Position numbers and translations under genes: made by a program | Source of the DNA: Paenibacillus sp. BSR1-1 | Lineage (GTDB): Bacteria > Bacillota > Bacilli > Bacillales > Cytobacillaceae | Length of the DNA stretch: 64,000 nt | Direction: 5' to 3' | Assembly: GCF_030403775.1 (NCBI RefSeq) | Contig: NZ_JAQMWQ010000009.1 | Coordinates: 1 to 64,000 of the forward strand | In this document: piece by piece, positions 51,740-61,887 of the stretch | Layout: every line of letters begins with the position of its first letter | How positions within the stretch are numbered: position 1 is the stretch's first letter | Notes under the pieces: model-generated | The model's input: the letters and a program-made list of their open reading frames with translations, nothing else | The model's database searches: none | Told to the model about the DNA's origin: nothing

Positions 51740-52013
51740 ATTGGTAATTGTTTTCCTTCCTCATTAAATTTGATTGAGATGTTATCAAGTAATGTAAAGA
51801 GTATATTCTTCGATTGTTTAAGCAAAAAGCGGCTGATTCTTGCAACCTGTACTTAAAGCCAGATGGATCGCGTCTTTCGGTATATCAAAAGTATCGAGGT
51901 GAAATTCAATTTGCACCCACCATCGACTCTCTAGTATAAGGAAATAAACGCTAATCCCACCAAAAAATGGGGCATGGTTATTATATAAATAAATCTTTTT
52001 ACGTTTTATTAAA

Positions 52014-53279
52014 TCACGACGCTTCTATTTTTGAAATATCCGGGTTTAATGAAAACTTTGGTTTGGTTTTAACAGCAATGAAAAATAATAAAAATTGTAC
52101 AATAGAAAGTATAATAAGAACATTTAGGATCAATCCATATGAATGATTAATATTATAAAGGGCACCTGAAACGATAGGAGTGATTCCTGCACCTAATGAA
52201 ATAAATATAGATACGGCTCCATATTTTGCTCCAAATTCTTTCTCACCATAAAGTGCCCCTGTCATATAGGCAGGTGTAACAGTTATAGCCGTTGAGCCTA
52301 TTCCCGAGAATATGGAGTAAAGAATAGCTGGAAGTACTACATTTGCTTTCATCAAAAATAGAAAACTTACTAAACTCCCCGCAGATATAAATAATACAGT
52401 CGTAATTAATCCTAACTTATCGAATAATCGTCCGATTAATAGTTTGGCTAAAATCACCATTGCTGAACTTAATGATAAGAGCAATGCGGCTGTTTTCGCT
52501 GTAGTACCTATTTCATTTAAATATGGAGCAAGACTTATAAGCATACTATTTACAACGATACCGCCTACTAGAATGGCTAAAGAAAGAGACCAAAATGATA
52601 ACGATTTTAATAATTCACCTTGAGTTATACCTGTTAATACTTTCTTTTGTGCAATATTAACAGTTTTTCCTTCACCTAGCGGCAAAAGACCTTTGTCAGC
52701 TGGATTTAATCTTATAACAAATACAGCTAATGGTACTAATACCACAAATATTAAAATTCCTAAAGTAAGATAAGCGGATCTCCATCCATAAGCTGTGATG
52801 AGCCAGTTAACAACAGGACTAAGAATTACACCGCCGAAACCGCTCCCCGATAAAGCCATTCCTAAGCATAAACCGCGTTTATCATTAAACCAATTAGTGA
52901 TTAGAACTGGAACAGGAATTAATGAACCTCCTACCATACCTGCCCCCATTAGGATTGCAAATAGATAAAAGTGAATTAATTTAGTTGAAAATGAAAACCC
53001 AACAAATGCAAGAGCTGTAATTAAGATAAATAAGGTTAAATATAATCTTATATCGATCTTTTTCATTAGTCTGCCTGCAATAGGACCTACAGCCATTCCA
53101 GTGAAAGCCATTATGGAAAAATACAGCAAAAACTGAGATATACCAATTCCAAGTTCTTTCGTAACCGGCAGAATAAATAGGGAAACTAAGTTTGCAATCG
53201 TGCCATAGATTAAAGTCATAATCATGAAAGTAGCTACTACTATCCACCAACCATAAAAAATTTTTCCATTTTTATTCAT
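52014..53279 (-). CDS. MFS transporter, OFA/monocarboxylate-type
   Basis: Twelve-segment carrier of 421 residues. FYGWWIVVATFMIM at the N-terminus and GWRSAYLTLGILIF are typical of the MCT/OFA group that moves carboxylates. SGSGFGGVILSPVVNWLI contains the usual glycine-rich segment 5. GGAGG precedes the ATG. The substrate is unknown; it follows a decayed M20 hydrolase gene. Confidence 0.82.
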   Translation of the reverse strand: MNKNGKIFYGWWIVVATFMIMTLIYGTIANLVSLFILPVTKELGIGISQFLLYFSIMAFTGMAVGPIAGRLMKKIDIRLYLTLFILITALAFVGFSFSTKLIHFYLFAILMGAGMVGGSLIPVPVLITNWFNDKRGLCLGMALSGSGFGGVILSPVVNWLITAYGWRSAYLTLGILIFVVLVPLAVFVIRLNPADKGLLPLGEGKTVNIAQKKVLTGITQGELLKSLSFWSLSLAILVGGIVVNSMLISLAPYLNEIGTTAKTAALLLSLSSAMVILAKLLIGRLFDKLGLITTVLFISAGSLVSFLFLMKANVVLPAILYSIFSGIGSTAITVTPAYMTGALYGEKEFGAKYGAVSIFISLGAGITPIVSGALYNINHSYGLILNVLIILSIVQFLLFFIAVKTKPKFSLNPDISKIEAS

Positions 53280-53529
53280 AAACAGCCTCCTCTTTTTCTA
53301 TATTTTCCCAAACCATAACAAAAAAAGTGATATTAAATTAGTTAATTACAAAGTGATCGTCTGGTTATATTTCTATAACTAGACTGTAAAAGTTGAGTAC
53401 TTAACTTAATTATTTACAGCTAATATAAAATCACTTATTCCATAAATTAGTCATATAGGCTCCAATCCAGCAAATAACTGAGAGCGTTTTCAAGAATAAT
53501 GTTATTCACTATGGGTTGACATTTAAGAA

Positions 53530-53645
53530 TATGCGTATTGCCTGTGTTGGTTATAGCATAATGAACTCTTGAAATCAGAGATAATATGTTTTCTTAAATA
53601 ATTGACACCAAGATTCATCAGTTCTACAGCATCTAATGCACTTCG
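53530..53645 (-). pseudogene. Remnant of an M20 family amidohydrolase (AbgB-like)
   Basis: The minus strand reads ALDAVELMNLGVNYLRKHII and, after a frameshift, RVHYAITNTGNTH. Both segments match, in order and spacing, the dimerisation-lid region of AbgB-type aminobenzoyl-glutamate or indole-acetyl amino-acid hydrolases. No start, metal motifs or complete frame remain. Confidence 0.6.
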
Positions 53646-53868
53646 TCATGCAAACGCTTAATTAAACATCAAAAAAGTTGTTATTTCTTGCATAGTTTGA
53701 ATCTAACCAAGCAAATGAAATCAATCCCTCGAGTTTTATCTCAAACACTCTTTATTTCATTTTGATATTGAAACATGAAACGTACTGTAGTTCGATGCAC
53801 CTTGCCCACAATCATGTAGTATTGATGATTACTATGTTAAAATGTTTTCATTCCAAACATAACCACCA

Positions 53869-54585
53869 TTATTGTCCAATATATTCTTCTTGATAACCCT
53901 TATCTATATTTTCTAATAAGTTAAACAAGAAAGAATGTGCTCCTTCAAGATGATCATTACGATTTAAAAACTCCTCAGGTTTCTGAATAAATGGTCCATC
54001 GGTCAATTCTTGTCCTAATTTTTCAACAATATGGTTAAGTGTATTCGCTGTGAATTCAGGATGAAATTGCAACCCAATAACCCGATTTTCATACAGAAAC
54101 GCTTGGTTTAAACACGCCTTACTTTCGGCTAAATGAACAGCTCCCTGCGGTAAATCATAAGTATCAATATGCAATTGAAAAACTGTAAACTTTTCCGGCA
54201 AACCGTCCAAAAGTTGCAGGAATTCTGCTTCTTTCCTACGTTCTAACTGCCACCAGCCGATTTCTTTCACCGAATGAGGGTAAACAGGACTTCCCAAAGC
54301 ACTTGCGATTAACTGTGCTCCTAAACAAATTCCTAAAACAAATTTCTTCCTACGAATCGCCTCAGAAATATAATCTTTTTCAAACCGTAACCATGGGTAT
54401 TTTTCTTCCTCGTAAGCTCCCATCGGTCCACCTAGAATAATAAGAAAGTCATAATCATCTGGAGAAAGAAAATCAATATCTTCATATACCTGTGTAGTAG
54501 TAACAGAATATCCCTTTTTGTTAATCCACGTTCCAATTTCTCCGAGTCCGGCTAAAGGATCATTTTGTAAACAATAAATTCTCAT
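53869..54585 (-). CDS. Class I glutamine amidotransferase-like protein
   Basis: GATase1 domain protein of 238 residues resembling the amidotransferase half of GMP synthase but free-standing. The nucleophile is Cys in GICLGAQLIA and the partners His and Glu are in GLQFHPE. LIILGGPMGAYEE is the oxyanion region. Free-standing members hydrolyse glutamine or gamma-glutamyl compounds; the substrate is not readable here. A decayed APC permease gene lies just upstream, so the pair may have served uptake and hydrolysis of an amino compound. Confidence 0.85.
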   Translation of the reverse strand: MRIYCLQNDPLAGLGEIGTWINKKGYSVTTTQVYEDIDFLSPDDYDFLIILGGPMGAYEEEKYPWLRFEKDYISEAIRRKKFVLGICLGAQLIASALGSPVYPHSVKEIGWWQLERRKEAEFLQLLDGLPEKFTVFQLHIDTYDLPQGAVHLAESKACLNQAFLYENRVIGLQFHPEFTANTLNHIVEKLGQELTDGPFIQKPEEFLNRNDHLEGAHSFLFNLLENIDKGYQEEYIGQ

Positions 54586-54793
54586 ATATGTCTCCCTCTT
54601 TGTATATTTTGGGCTATTTAAGGTCGTAACCCCAAATAATTGTAAGGTAATTTTTTAGTTCATCAATAAAACATTTTGAAATATAAATTCATCTTGAATA
54701 ATTACTATTATTATAGATTGGGGGCTTTCTTCTCAAACAGCAGAGATTGAGCTCTCCAGTTGAATCCCCTTCAAATCCAAACATGTAATCCCT

Positions 54794-55070
54794 TTAGAAT
54801 CGATTAGCTGAAACATATCCATGGGAATACAAAGGATAACGTACTTCACCACCCGATTCCGACTTCACCATACCTAATTCCGCGTATACAAGTGTCTTAC
54901 AAGCATCATTGCAATCCCACCAATAATCTAAGCGAGGATGGATGCAGGACCAGCTTTATTTGCTGCTATTTCTGCTACAAAAAGCCAAATAGAGCTTATA
55001 ATGCCACCGAGAGATACTGCAGTAAGTGACCAAAAACTATTTTCTTTTTCAAAAATTGATCTTGATTCAA
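54794..55070 (-). pseudogene. 5' remnant of an APC family amino-acid permease
   Basis: GAGGGGG precedes a TTG start. Frames then switch: ENSFWSLTAVSLGGIISSIW, AGPASILA, a stop, IIGGIAMML, then a shift to KTLVYAELGMVKSESGGEVR and YPLYSHGYVSANRF, then stop. The order FWSLTA-SLGGII-AGPAS-IIGGIAML-YAELG-GG-RYP is the N-terminus of APC amino-acid permeases. Two shifts and stops show decay. Confidence 0.75.
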
Positions 55071-55414
55071 GATGCCCCCTCTATTTTTCTACTATTTCAC
55101 CAAAGGTTAAATACGATTATAACTTTACATAGATAATATAATATTAATATTAAATTTACAATAAAAATTTTAAATATTAAAATTCTTATCGTTGTAAATT
55201 AATAATTCAATATCAATTACGTTTGTTAATTTATAAAAATAGAGGACTTAAGTAACTTTTAAAACGAAGATAGGAGAAAAGAGTTGAAGAAATAAAAAGA
55301 CTTATTAGAACTAGAGGCAGCGTCATGAAAATGCGAATTATAGGGAGTTCATGAACTGTAACCAGAGGAAAATTTGGGAATATATAATGGGGTATTGTAA
55401 AAAATAGATCAATT

Positions 55415-55447
55415 GAATCACTCATAAACAAATGTTATGAGTGATTC
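55415..55447. terminator. Perfect 13-bp hairpin
   Basis: GAATCACTCATAA/TTATGAGTGATTC with a 7-base loop; a TTTTTT run follows about 12 bases on in the minus direction. Likely the terminator of a lost gene. Bases 55071-55414 show nothing else I can support. Confidence 0.55.
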
Positions 55448-55576
55448 AACGATTAGTTAATTCAGTGTAAAAGCATTCAAATTTTGACAGTAGTTTTAAT
55501 AGTATAGTTCTTCATGTTAAGGCTAAGTTTATTAAATAATTTAAGTAAAATGAACATAATCATACAGCCTAATAAG

Positions 55577-55737
55577 CTAATACTGAGAAAAGGAATAATT
55601 CCTGGCTGGCATAAAGCCTAAAACAATCATTCCGCATAAGGTGAAAGTCAACCAGAAGATTTGTAAGGGTGCTAATTTCATTACGAATTCGGAAAACCTA
55701 TAGAATTTAGTGAATAAGCCTTTGATTCCATGCCCAT
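55577..55737 (-). pseudogene. 5' remnant of a DUF624 (YesL-type) membrane protein
   Basis: TAGGAGGAAGG precedes an ATG that is one base out of frame with GIKGLFTKFYRFSEFVMKLA, then LQIFWLTFTLCGMIVLGFMP and a stop. G-F-KFYRFSEFVMKLA and the LGFMPA end of the first segment pair are the DUF624 signature. These proteins accompany LplA/YtcQ-type oligosaccharide binding proteins; one such remnant is the next feature. Confidence 0.65.
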
Positions 55738-55760
55738 CCTTCCTCCTAACTTATTTAAAA

Positions 55761-55796
55761 GACGAATACGGATAGCAATGGCCACCCGTATTCGTC
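55761..55796 (-). terminator. Terminator of the decayed binding-protein gene
   Basis: GACGAATACGG/CCGTATTCGTC, an 11-bp perfect stem followed by TTTTAAAT on the minus strand. Confidence 0.7.
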
Positions 55797-55850
55797 TATT
55801 TAAGTACAATAAATTTGAATGGAGCCAATTTCTGGTTATCCTTCAAACTA

Positions 55851-56062
55851 TTATTTTTGATATCTCTTATAAGCTTCTTCGTAGATTTCCATAAAACGTT
55901 TTAAGTTCATCTTTTCCAACGTTTTTACATAGCTGTCCCATTCACTTATTGACTTTTTACCTGTTATGAAGCTTGCTGTCATTTCATTAACATAGGTATT
56001 AATATCTGTGGATAGGGTAGCGATTTCATTAGACTCGTCTACAGTGAAATTAAAGTTTGCTC
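55851..56062 (-). pseudogene. 3' remnant of an LplA-type sugar-binding lipoprotein
   Basis: The frame reads DESNEIATLSTDINTYVNEM, then TASFITGKKSISEWDSYVKT and a final EIYEEAYKRYQK before the stop. This is the closing part of the large solute-binding proteins of oligosaccharide ABC importers. The frame is cut by a TGA at about 56064 and the other 400 or more residues are gone. Confidence 0.75.
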
Positions 56063-56083
56063 AGCTAAAGAGCTGCTTATATC

Positions 56084-56125
56084 AAAAGGGACAACCTCTT
56101 ACATAATAAGAGATTGCCCCCTTTT
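56084..56125. terminator. Bidirectional terminator downstream of GH110
   Basis: AAAAGGGACAACCTCTTA/TAAGAGATTGCCCCCTTTT long hairpin with a T-run at each end. Confidence 0.8.
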
Positions 56126-56129
56126 CATT

Positions 56130-56275
56130 TGTTCGGTTGGGAAGACAAGCTGCTTCAGTTCGTGTTCTGACTGCTGCAGCTTATACTAAAACTTTAAGTT
56201 TATAGGAGTATAATGTAAAATCAAATAAATTATGGGACCATAACATTATTTTATCGATACAGCACTATACTAATA
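56130..56275 (-). pseudogene. Remnant related to the 49.4-kb Ig-like fragment
   Basis: Bases about 56178-56260 match about 49436-49518 closely by eye (shared GCAGCTTATA, TAAAACTTTAAGTTT, CCATAACATTATTTTAT). One frame reads FTLYSYKLKVLV, stop, AAAVRTRTEA. It looks like a paralogous C-terminal scrap of the same kind of surface protein. Confidence 0.4.
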
Positions 56276-56311
56276 AATATGTTTATCCTTCCCACTTCAG
56301 GAATCCTTTTG

Positions 56312-58276
56312 TTAAATCTCGTTGCACTTATCTATTCCACTTACCAGAATATTCGTTAATGGCATTTTAGAATAAGATAGGTCTGTATAAAATCCCTCTT
56401 CAAAAGTATTTTGATTAATACGAACGTTGTTACATGCAGAAAGTTCAAATGTCTTTGTCTTTCTACCTTCCTCTTTTTCCTCACTAGCTAGCGTTCTAGG
56501 AAATGTATTGTCTAAGTCCGGATGATATTTATAAATTTTATTATTTGTAAAGGTGAGATAATTTACACTATTCGCAACTAATACTGACTCGTGTTCCATA
56601 TAAAATTCGTTATCTTCTATCTTGATGTTTCTGTGAATAGTATTTGTAAAATGCGGTAATTCCCCTCGGAGAGTGATTGGCTCTATACGTATTGCAGCAT
56701 TTCTCCATTTAGCCTGGCCTACTTTAGCAACGTAAAATTTATTGGAACGAATGGTCATATCACAAATTGGACCAGATTCATACCAATATTGTGAATCATT
56801 AGATAGATAGATAGAATCCATTGCCATATGTTTAAATATGTTCTGTTCAATGATTACCTTTTTATTGGTTGTACATAATATTCCTCTGGTTGATATTGTT
56901 TCAAAAAGATTATTCTTAATATAGACCGATGGTGTATACGTAACATTTTCAGCTACAAATAATGGTTCTCCTGTATGATCTTCTAGCAGCTCAAAAGGAA
57001 TAGGTTGGTCGAAGGTAACAATCATTGATCTTAAATCAGTACCAATTTCCTCGGGATTTACTACTTTAGTTACTGTATACTTTCTCCCTTGATCACTTCC
57101 GTGCGTTAACGTTTCCCTGTGATAAAATACTACTTGATCACCTACATAGTATTGAGGAAAACCACCTTGTTGCCTTTGGATATAACGAAGCAGTAAAGTA
57201 TAATCATCTATTTTTTTCTCTACCCGCGTAAATGTTCCGTGAACATTAATAGGATCATCATGAGCGTGATTAAAAGTGCATCCTTCTATATGTACATGAC
57301 CACTAGCTCCTGACACATGAATCAAATCAGCATAACTAGATGTATAACGTTCACTCTCTTCTCTTGTTTTAAATGTGCAATCATAATAAGAAACATTATG
57401 CGACATTTGAGTTAACCAACCAAATGCATGCATATAATGTACATTAACCTTATCGACAACTGTATCCGAGCTTTCCCAAATAAAAGCTCCTGCCGTTTCT
57501 CTTCTAGGTGTTGAACAGAATTCAAAAACTAGTCCTTCCTTATGAAGAAACGGTCTTTTTTTATCATAAAAGACCCGAATCGTTGATTTTCCAGTTTGTA
57601 GAACCTTTACTCTATTATCAGAAAAAGGACCTAAATGAAGCGAATAGCGTCTTGTTATGTTTATATCTGGATGATAAGCTACGAGTGTCCATGCATCTTT
57701 GTGATTTTTATCGGTCCAATAGTACTGTCCGTTAACTGGATTTTTTTCACTGTACCAGATGACATCGTTTTCATTTTCACTAATCGAGAAATTAAAGCAA
57801 GAAGGAATGTAGAAATCGGTAAATTCTCCATCCTCCCATTCCCCGGTGTTAATTACTGTCATTTCAATTGTTGTGGGGTCTGCAAAATCCCAAGAAAAAT
57901 TGTGAAGATAGATATCTTTGGATTTAACGATTGCAATGGCCATACAATCTCCATGTATCATAAATAAGGAACCATTGCCATTTACTATTACATGATTCTG
58001 CTCTTCAAGTAATAAAGCAATATGTTTTACTGGGTATTCTATACTATTTGTGTTGGATGTATGATAAACTCTTTTTTGAGCAGTTCCTTTTTGGAGTTGA
58101 TAAGTACCCAATGGGAAATCTATAACTACTGGTCCTTCGGTTTCCTTTGCTGATTCAAATGCACGCCAAATTGCATCAGTACTATCTGTTTGTCCAGAGG
58201 GATCCGCCCCGAAATCGGTTACATTTATTACTTTCTTGCATTCTTGAATTATCATTTCAATATTTTTTCTTACCAT
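56312..58276 (-). CDS. GH110-type alpha-1,3-galactosidase, intracellular
   Basis: Right-handed beta-helix protein of 654 residues. INVTDFGADPSGQTDSTDAI opens the helix; HNFSWDFADPTT is a GH110-like strand. YADLIHVSG gives Asp317 and NHAHDDPINVHGTF gives Asp340 and Asp341. The 23- and 24-residue spacing equals that of the Asp321/344/345 set of characterised GH110 enzymes as I recall it. The family removes terminal alpha-1,3-galactose, as in blood-group B or linear alpha-Gal. There is no signal peptide, so it works inside the cell. ATG 58276 has AAAGGGG 8 bases upstream; the ATG at 58297 lacks a site. Confidence 0.8.
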   Translation of the reverse strand: MVRKNIEMIIQECKKVINVTDFGADPSGQTDSTDAIWRAFESAKETEGPVVIDFPLGTYQLQKGTAQKRVYHTSNTNSIEYPVKHIALLLEEQNHVIVNGNGSLFMIHGDCMAIAIVKSKDIYLHNFSWDFADPTTIEMTVINTGEWEDGEFTDFYIPSCFNFSISENENDVIWYSEKNPVNGQYYWTDKNHKDAWTLVAYHPDINITRRYSLHLGPFSDNRVKVLQTGKSTIRVFYDKKRPFLHKEGLVFEFCSTPRRETAGAFIWESSDTVVDKVNVHYMHAFGWLTQMSHNVSYYDCTFKTREESERYTSSYADLIHVSGASGHVHIEGCTFNHAHDDPINVHGTFTRVEKKIDDYTLLLRYIQRQQGGFPQYYVGDQVVFYHRETLTHGSDQGRKYTVTKVVNPEEIGTDLRSMIVTFDQPIPFELLEDHTGEPLFVAENVTYTPSVYIKNNLFETISTRGILCTTNKKVIIEQNIFKHMAMDSIYLSNDSQYWYESGPICDMTIRSNKFYVAKVGQAKWRNAAIRIEPITLRGELPHFTNTIHRNIKIEDNEFYMEHESVLVANSVNYLTFTNNKIYKYHPDLDNTFPRTLASEEKEEGRKTKTFELSACNNVRINQNTFEEGFYTDLSYSKMPLTNILVSGIDKCNEI

Positions 58277-58377
58277 TGTCTTAACCCCTTTAACCATTTA
58301 CTTATAAATTTTTAATTTGAAAATAGGAAATATTTTGTAGGACCCCCACATTAACATAAATGCTGTTACTCTACCCC

Positions 58378-58441
58378 CAAAAAAGAATATTAATCCGGGC
58401 ATTACTTTAAAAGTAATATAAAACTTTTTCTTCATATCTAA
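58378..58441. repeat. 60-bp direct repeat, copy 1
   Basis: AAAAAAGAATATTAATC, then GCATTACTTTAAAAGTAAT and ATAAAACTTTTTCTTCATAT. It is nearly identical to 61888-61952. It contains the palindrome ATTACTTTAAAAGTAAT and lies upstream of the GH110 gene. Confidence 0.85.
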
Positions 58442-58500
58442 GGGAAGATGGCTCATGAAAATCCTATATTAGGTTTTTGTTTTTATTCCCAAAAAACAAA

Positions 58501-58548
58501 AAGGACTGTCCCCAAAAGTCAAATGATCTAGACTTTTGGGTCATCCTT
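58501..58548 (-). terminator. Terminator of the GH43 gene
   Basis: AAGGATGACCCAAAAGTC/GACTTTTGGGGACAGTCCTT long stem followed by TTTGTTTTTT on the minus strand. Confidence 0.85.
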
Positions 58549-58560
58549 ATTCAATTTAAA

Positions 58561-61500
58561 TCACAACATACTTTTCTTCTTACTTTTCTTCCACTTCGCA
58601 TACAGCGTCAAATTTGCAGTAACTATATTGGTGGTAAAATTCCATTCTTGTTTTAACTTTGTATCCTTGTACCACCCAACAAACTTATATCCGGTCCTTG
58701 TCGGAGTAGATGGTTCATTAATTTTCGATCCATTGTTTACAACCATAAATGCAACCGGACTGCCTCCGTTGCTGTTGAAGCTTACCGTTACAACCTTGTT
58801 CCACTTCGCGTACAACGTCATATCTGTTTCTGTTATGGTATCGTTAGCAAAATCCCATTCATCGGTTAATGATTCATCCGCGTACCAACCAATAAACGTA
58901 AACCCATCTTTGGTCGGAGCTGTTGGTATGGTAATCTTTGATCCGGAAGCTGCTCCGTAGATGTTACGAACCTCGCTGCCACCGTTACTGTTGAAGTTTA
59001 CAGTAGTACCTGTTTTAAAGATAGAATAATCCCATTCATCATGCCATCTTATCTCAACCGTTTTGTTTTGATTATTTAATTCGATTGGAAGCCAGACATA
59101 TCTGGAATCCTTTAAATTATGAGGAATCCACCTATCAGCCATAAAGATGAATTTATTCGGTACGATATCACCATTACCATCCCGATAAGGCAATACAAAC
59201 GTACTTTGGCTTCTGAATGTCGTTCTTTCCCAGTCATTCACCATCGGATCGCCTTTTTCAATCCATGGTCCGAAAATGCCATTCGTGGATACATGATATT
59301 TGGCAGGATTCGGATTCCAGCCTGTCAATCCTGACGTAATCATATAATAGACGCCATCTTGCTTGAAAATCGTTGGCGCTTCTCTCCAGCTCTTATGAGC
59401 TTTCACCCAGTGGGTTCCTTCCAATGACTGTCCATTCTCATTCTTGGCAGGGCCAGTGTAGTCTTCATTCAATTGCATAATAATAGTTGTACTGTTTTCT
59501 TCCGAAGAATAGATCAGATACGCTTTATCATGAGTAGCATCATCACCATCCTCATCTACATACAGCGTCATGTCCCGCAGCATGCCATCATTTCCATTGT
59601 CGGATCCATTGTTCGGCAATCGGAATGTGCCAAGATATTTAAATGGTCCTGTCGGCGAATCGCTGATTGCCACGCCACCTTCCGCTGTCCAATAAGTACC
59701 GGCGATAGGACCATCGTGATGCCACCACATGACGTATTTGTCCGTCTTCTTGTTATAGACTACTTTCGGTCGTTCCACAACTTTATCCCAGTTAAAGTCT
59801 TTATACATCGCTTGCTTCTGCTCATTTGTATAGCCTTCGTACAATGCGTTCAACTCGGCTATGCGTTCTGGCGAATTGTGTTTGCTTAGCGTGTTTGCCG
59901 GTGACTTCATATCTTTGGTATAGTCTTCGTCCTTTCTTATAATATTCACGACACGGTTAGGATCGAACGGTTTACCGCTATTCTTGTACGTGTCCGAATT
60001 TTCATCCAAGTACATTGGCAAATTTCCAGCAGGTAAAGTGTCCCGGCCTAGTTGCGGGTTGTTGAATACCGGCAATACAACCCCTTCATTCTTCCAATTG
60101 TATAAGTCTTTCGAAGAATAGGCGTGAACTCCTGTTACCGGTACGTAACCCGAACCGATATTGTTTTCCGTTTTATCTTCGCCGTACCAGTAGTACGTTT
60201 TGTTCTCCTCATTATACAGAATACCGCCGCCATGGGCCTGGATTGGTATGCCTTCCGTATCGAGCCATACTTTCCCGCTCTTAATGGAATCATTCTTGCC
60301 GAGGCTTGCATACAAATCGTACATATCTCTAAGAACGGTCATGTAGTACGAAACAGCTTCCTCGGTTAACAACTCAAGATTACCGACTTCCGCAATTTGT
60401 TTGTCGATAGCCGCTACTACTTGCGGGTGTAATCCAGTTGACTTGAGCGAATTCAATTGATTAATAGCTGCTGTCACACTGCTTGTGTCGATGCTGTTTA
60501 CTTCTTTCTGATAGACTGCAAGCTCTGCAGCAGAAAGGGTATTGGCATCTCCTCCAGTTGTTATGGCCTGAATGGCAATATACCGTGCTGTTTTAGATTT
60601 AAACGTAGCCGTTTGATCGGCTTTAAGCGTCGTATCCCAAGCGCCAGTTCCCGCCAAAGTAAAGTTTTCGTCCAAATAGTCTTGAGTGCCATCGACTGTT
60701 GTACTCGTCAAATCCTTATTGCTCGTATAGATTTTGTATTGCTTAATTCTGCCGTTTGCCGAGTCTTGTCTCGGTGTATAGACGATTTTACCAACATCAA
60801 CTTTACTCTGATTCAGATCCAATATGATATAATCTCCAGGATTGTAATGTCTTCCGTTATTCGCCCAGTTTGTTTCATAGAAGGTAGAGCTGTTGTCATC
60901 CTTCATGTAACTGATCGGATTCGATGAATGCGCTTCAGGAGCAAAAAACACATTGAATCCGTTATTCTTACTATTATTCGCTTGTATGAATGTGATTTCG
61001 TCAGTCAATTGGTCTGCCATCTTTGTCATCTCTTCCTGTGTGATAGTTGCACTCGTTAACAGTGTTTCGGCTTCCGTCTTGAGCTCTTTCAATTTGTCCA
61101 AATATGAAGGTTCTTTCGTAAATCCATCGATAAAGGCAGTTGCCGTTGCAATCGCATTGGTAAGTTTGGTTTTGTCTACTGTGAATCCGTTCATGCTATA
61201 AAGACGAACTTCAGCAGCCGATCCGAACTGCTTGCCGGCATCGCTTCTCGAAGCAAGAACAGTAAATCTCACATGAGTAGCTCCGCTTGCATTGAAAGTT
61301 GCCGTTTTTTCCATTTTGTCTGAATCCCATGTTCCTTCAGCAACCTTCGTGAACGTTGATCCATTAGTACTTACAGAAATCTCAAATTTGGTAATAACAC
61401 CGTTCCAATCTACATCCTGTCCTGGCAAATATTTGAGCTTATATACACCGTCGTATGACTTGCCGAGTTTATAAGTGATGGAATGCGGAAGCACTGTATA

Positions 61501-61857
61501 GCTTGCGTCATATGCCGTATGCCATTTGGTGCCTGATTGACCATCCAATGTTTTGTCCGGACCTTCTCCAGAAGCAGAGCTAGTTGCCTTTGCCGTCATC
61601 TCGTCTGGAGGAATAAGCATGCTGCTTGCGTTGTCAATTACGAATGTCGTTATCGATTTTGCTCCAACGGTTGTGTTTAATTGTTTGTTCAGAACTGGAA
61701 TGCTTTCTTTTTGAACTACATTTTCTGTTGCCGACGAAACATAAGGTGTTTTTGTAGCGGCTTAAACTTTCTTCGTAGTTACTCCGTAAAACATGGATGT
61801 GATAAGACAAAACACAAGAAAAGAAGATAAAATCCTTCTATTCCTTCTCCTTATCAT
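58561..61857 (-). pseudogene. GH43 exo-beta-1,3-galactanase-like multidomain protein with in-frame stop after the signal peptide
   Basis: From ATG 61857 (GGAGG upstream) the frame gives a signal peptide, RILSSFLVFCLITSMFYGV, then TTKKV and TAA at 61762-61764, then AATKTPYVSSATENVV and about 1060 more residues without interruption. The stop replaces what should be the Ser of V-S-A-A at the cleavage site. Numbering from the Met at 61620: CBM32 (6-142), FIVAR (150-215), CBM-like (220-372), GH43 (448-850), two InlB/Flg_new repeats (872-940, 944-1012). Catalytic candidates Glu617, Asp683, Glu747 (SWREAPT) and Gln805 (RSQSTF) fit GH43_24. Met 61620 has no ribosome binding site. Confidence 0.8.
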
Positions 61858-61887
61858 CCTGAAAACCTCCTCTTAATTTAAAAAGTT

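Noticed and set aside
55231..55431. 66-codon hydrophobic minus-strand frame
   Set aside because: Its start lies inside a perfect 13-bp hairpin, there is no ribosome binding site and no recognisable family.
61618..61620. ATG as genuine start of the GH43 protein
   Set aside because: No ribosome binding site, and a signal peptide with a good ribosome binding site lies upstream in the same frame beyond one stop codon.
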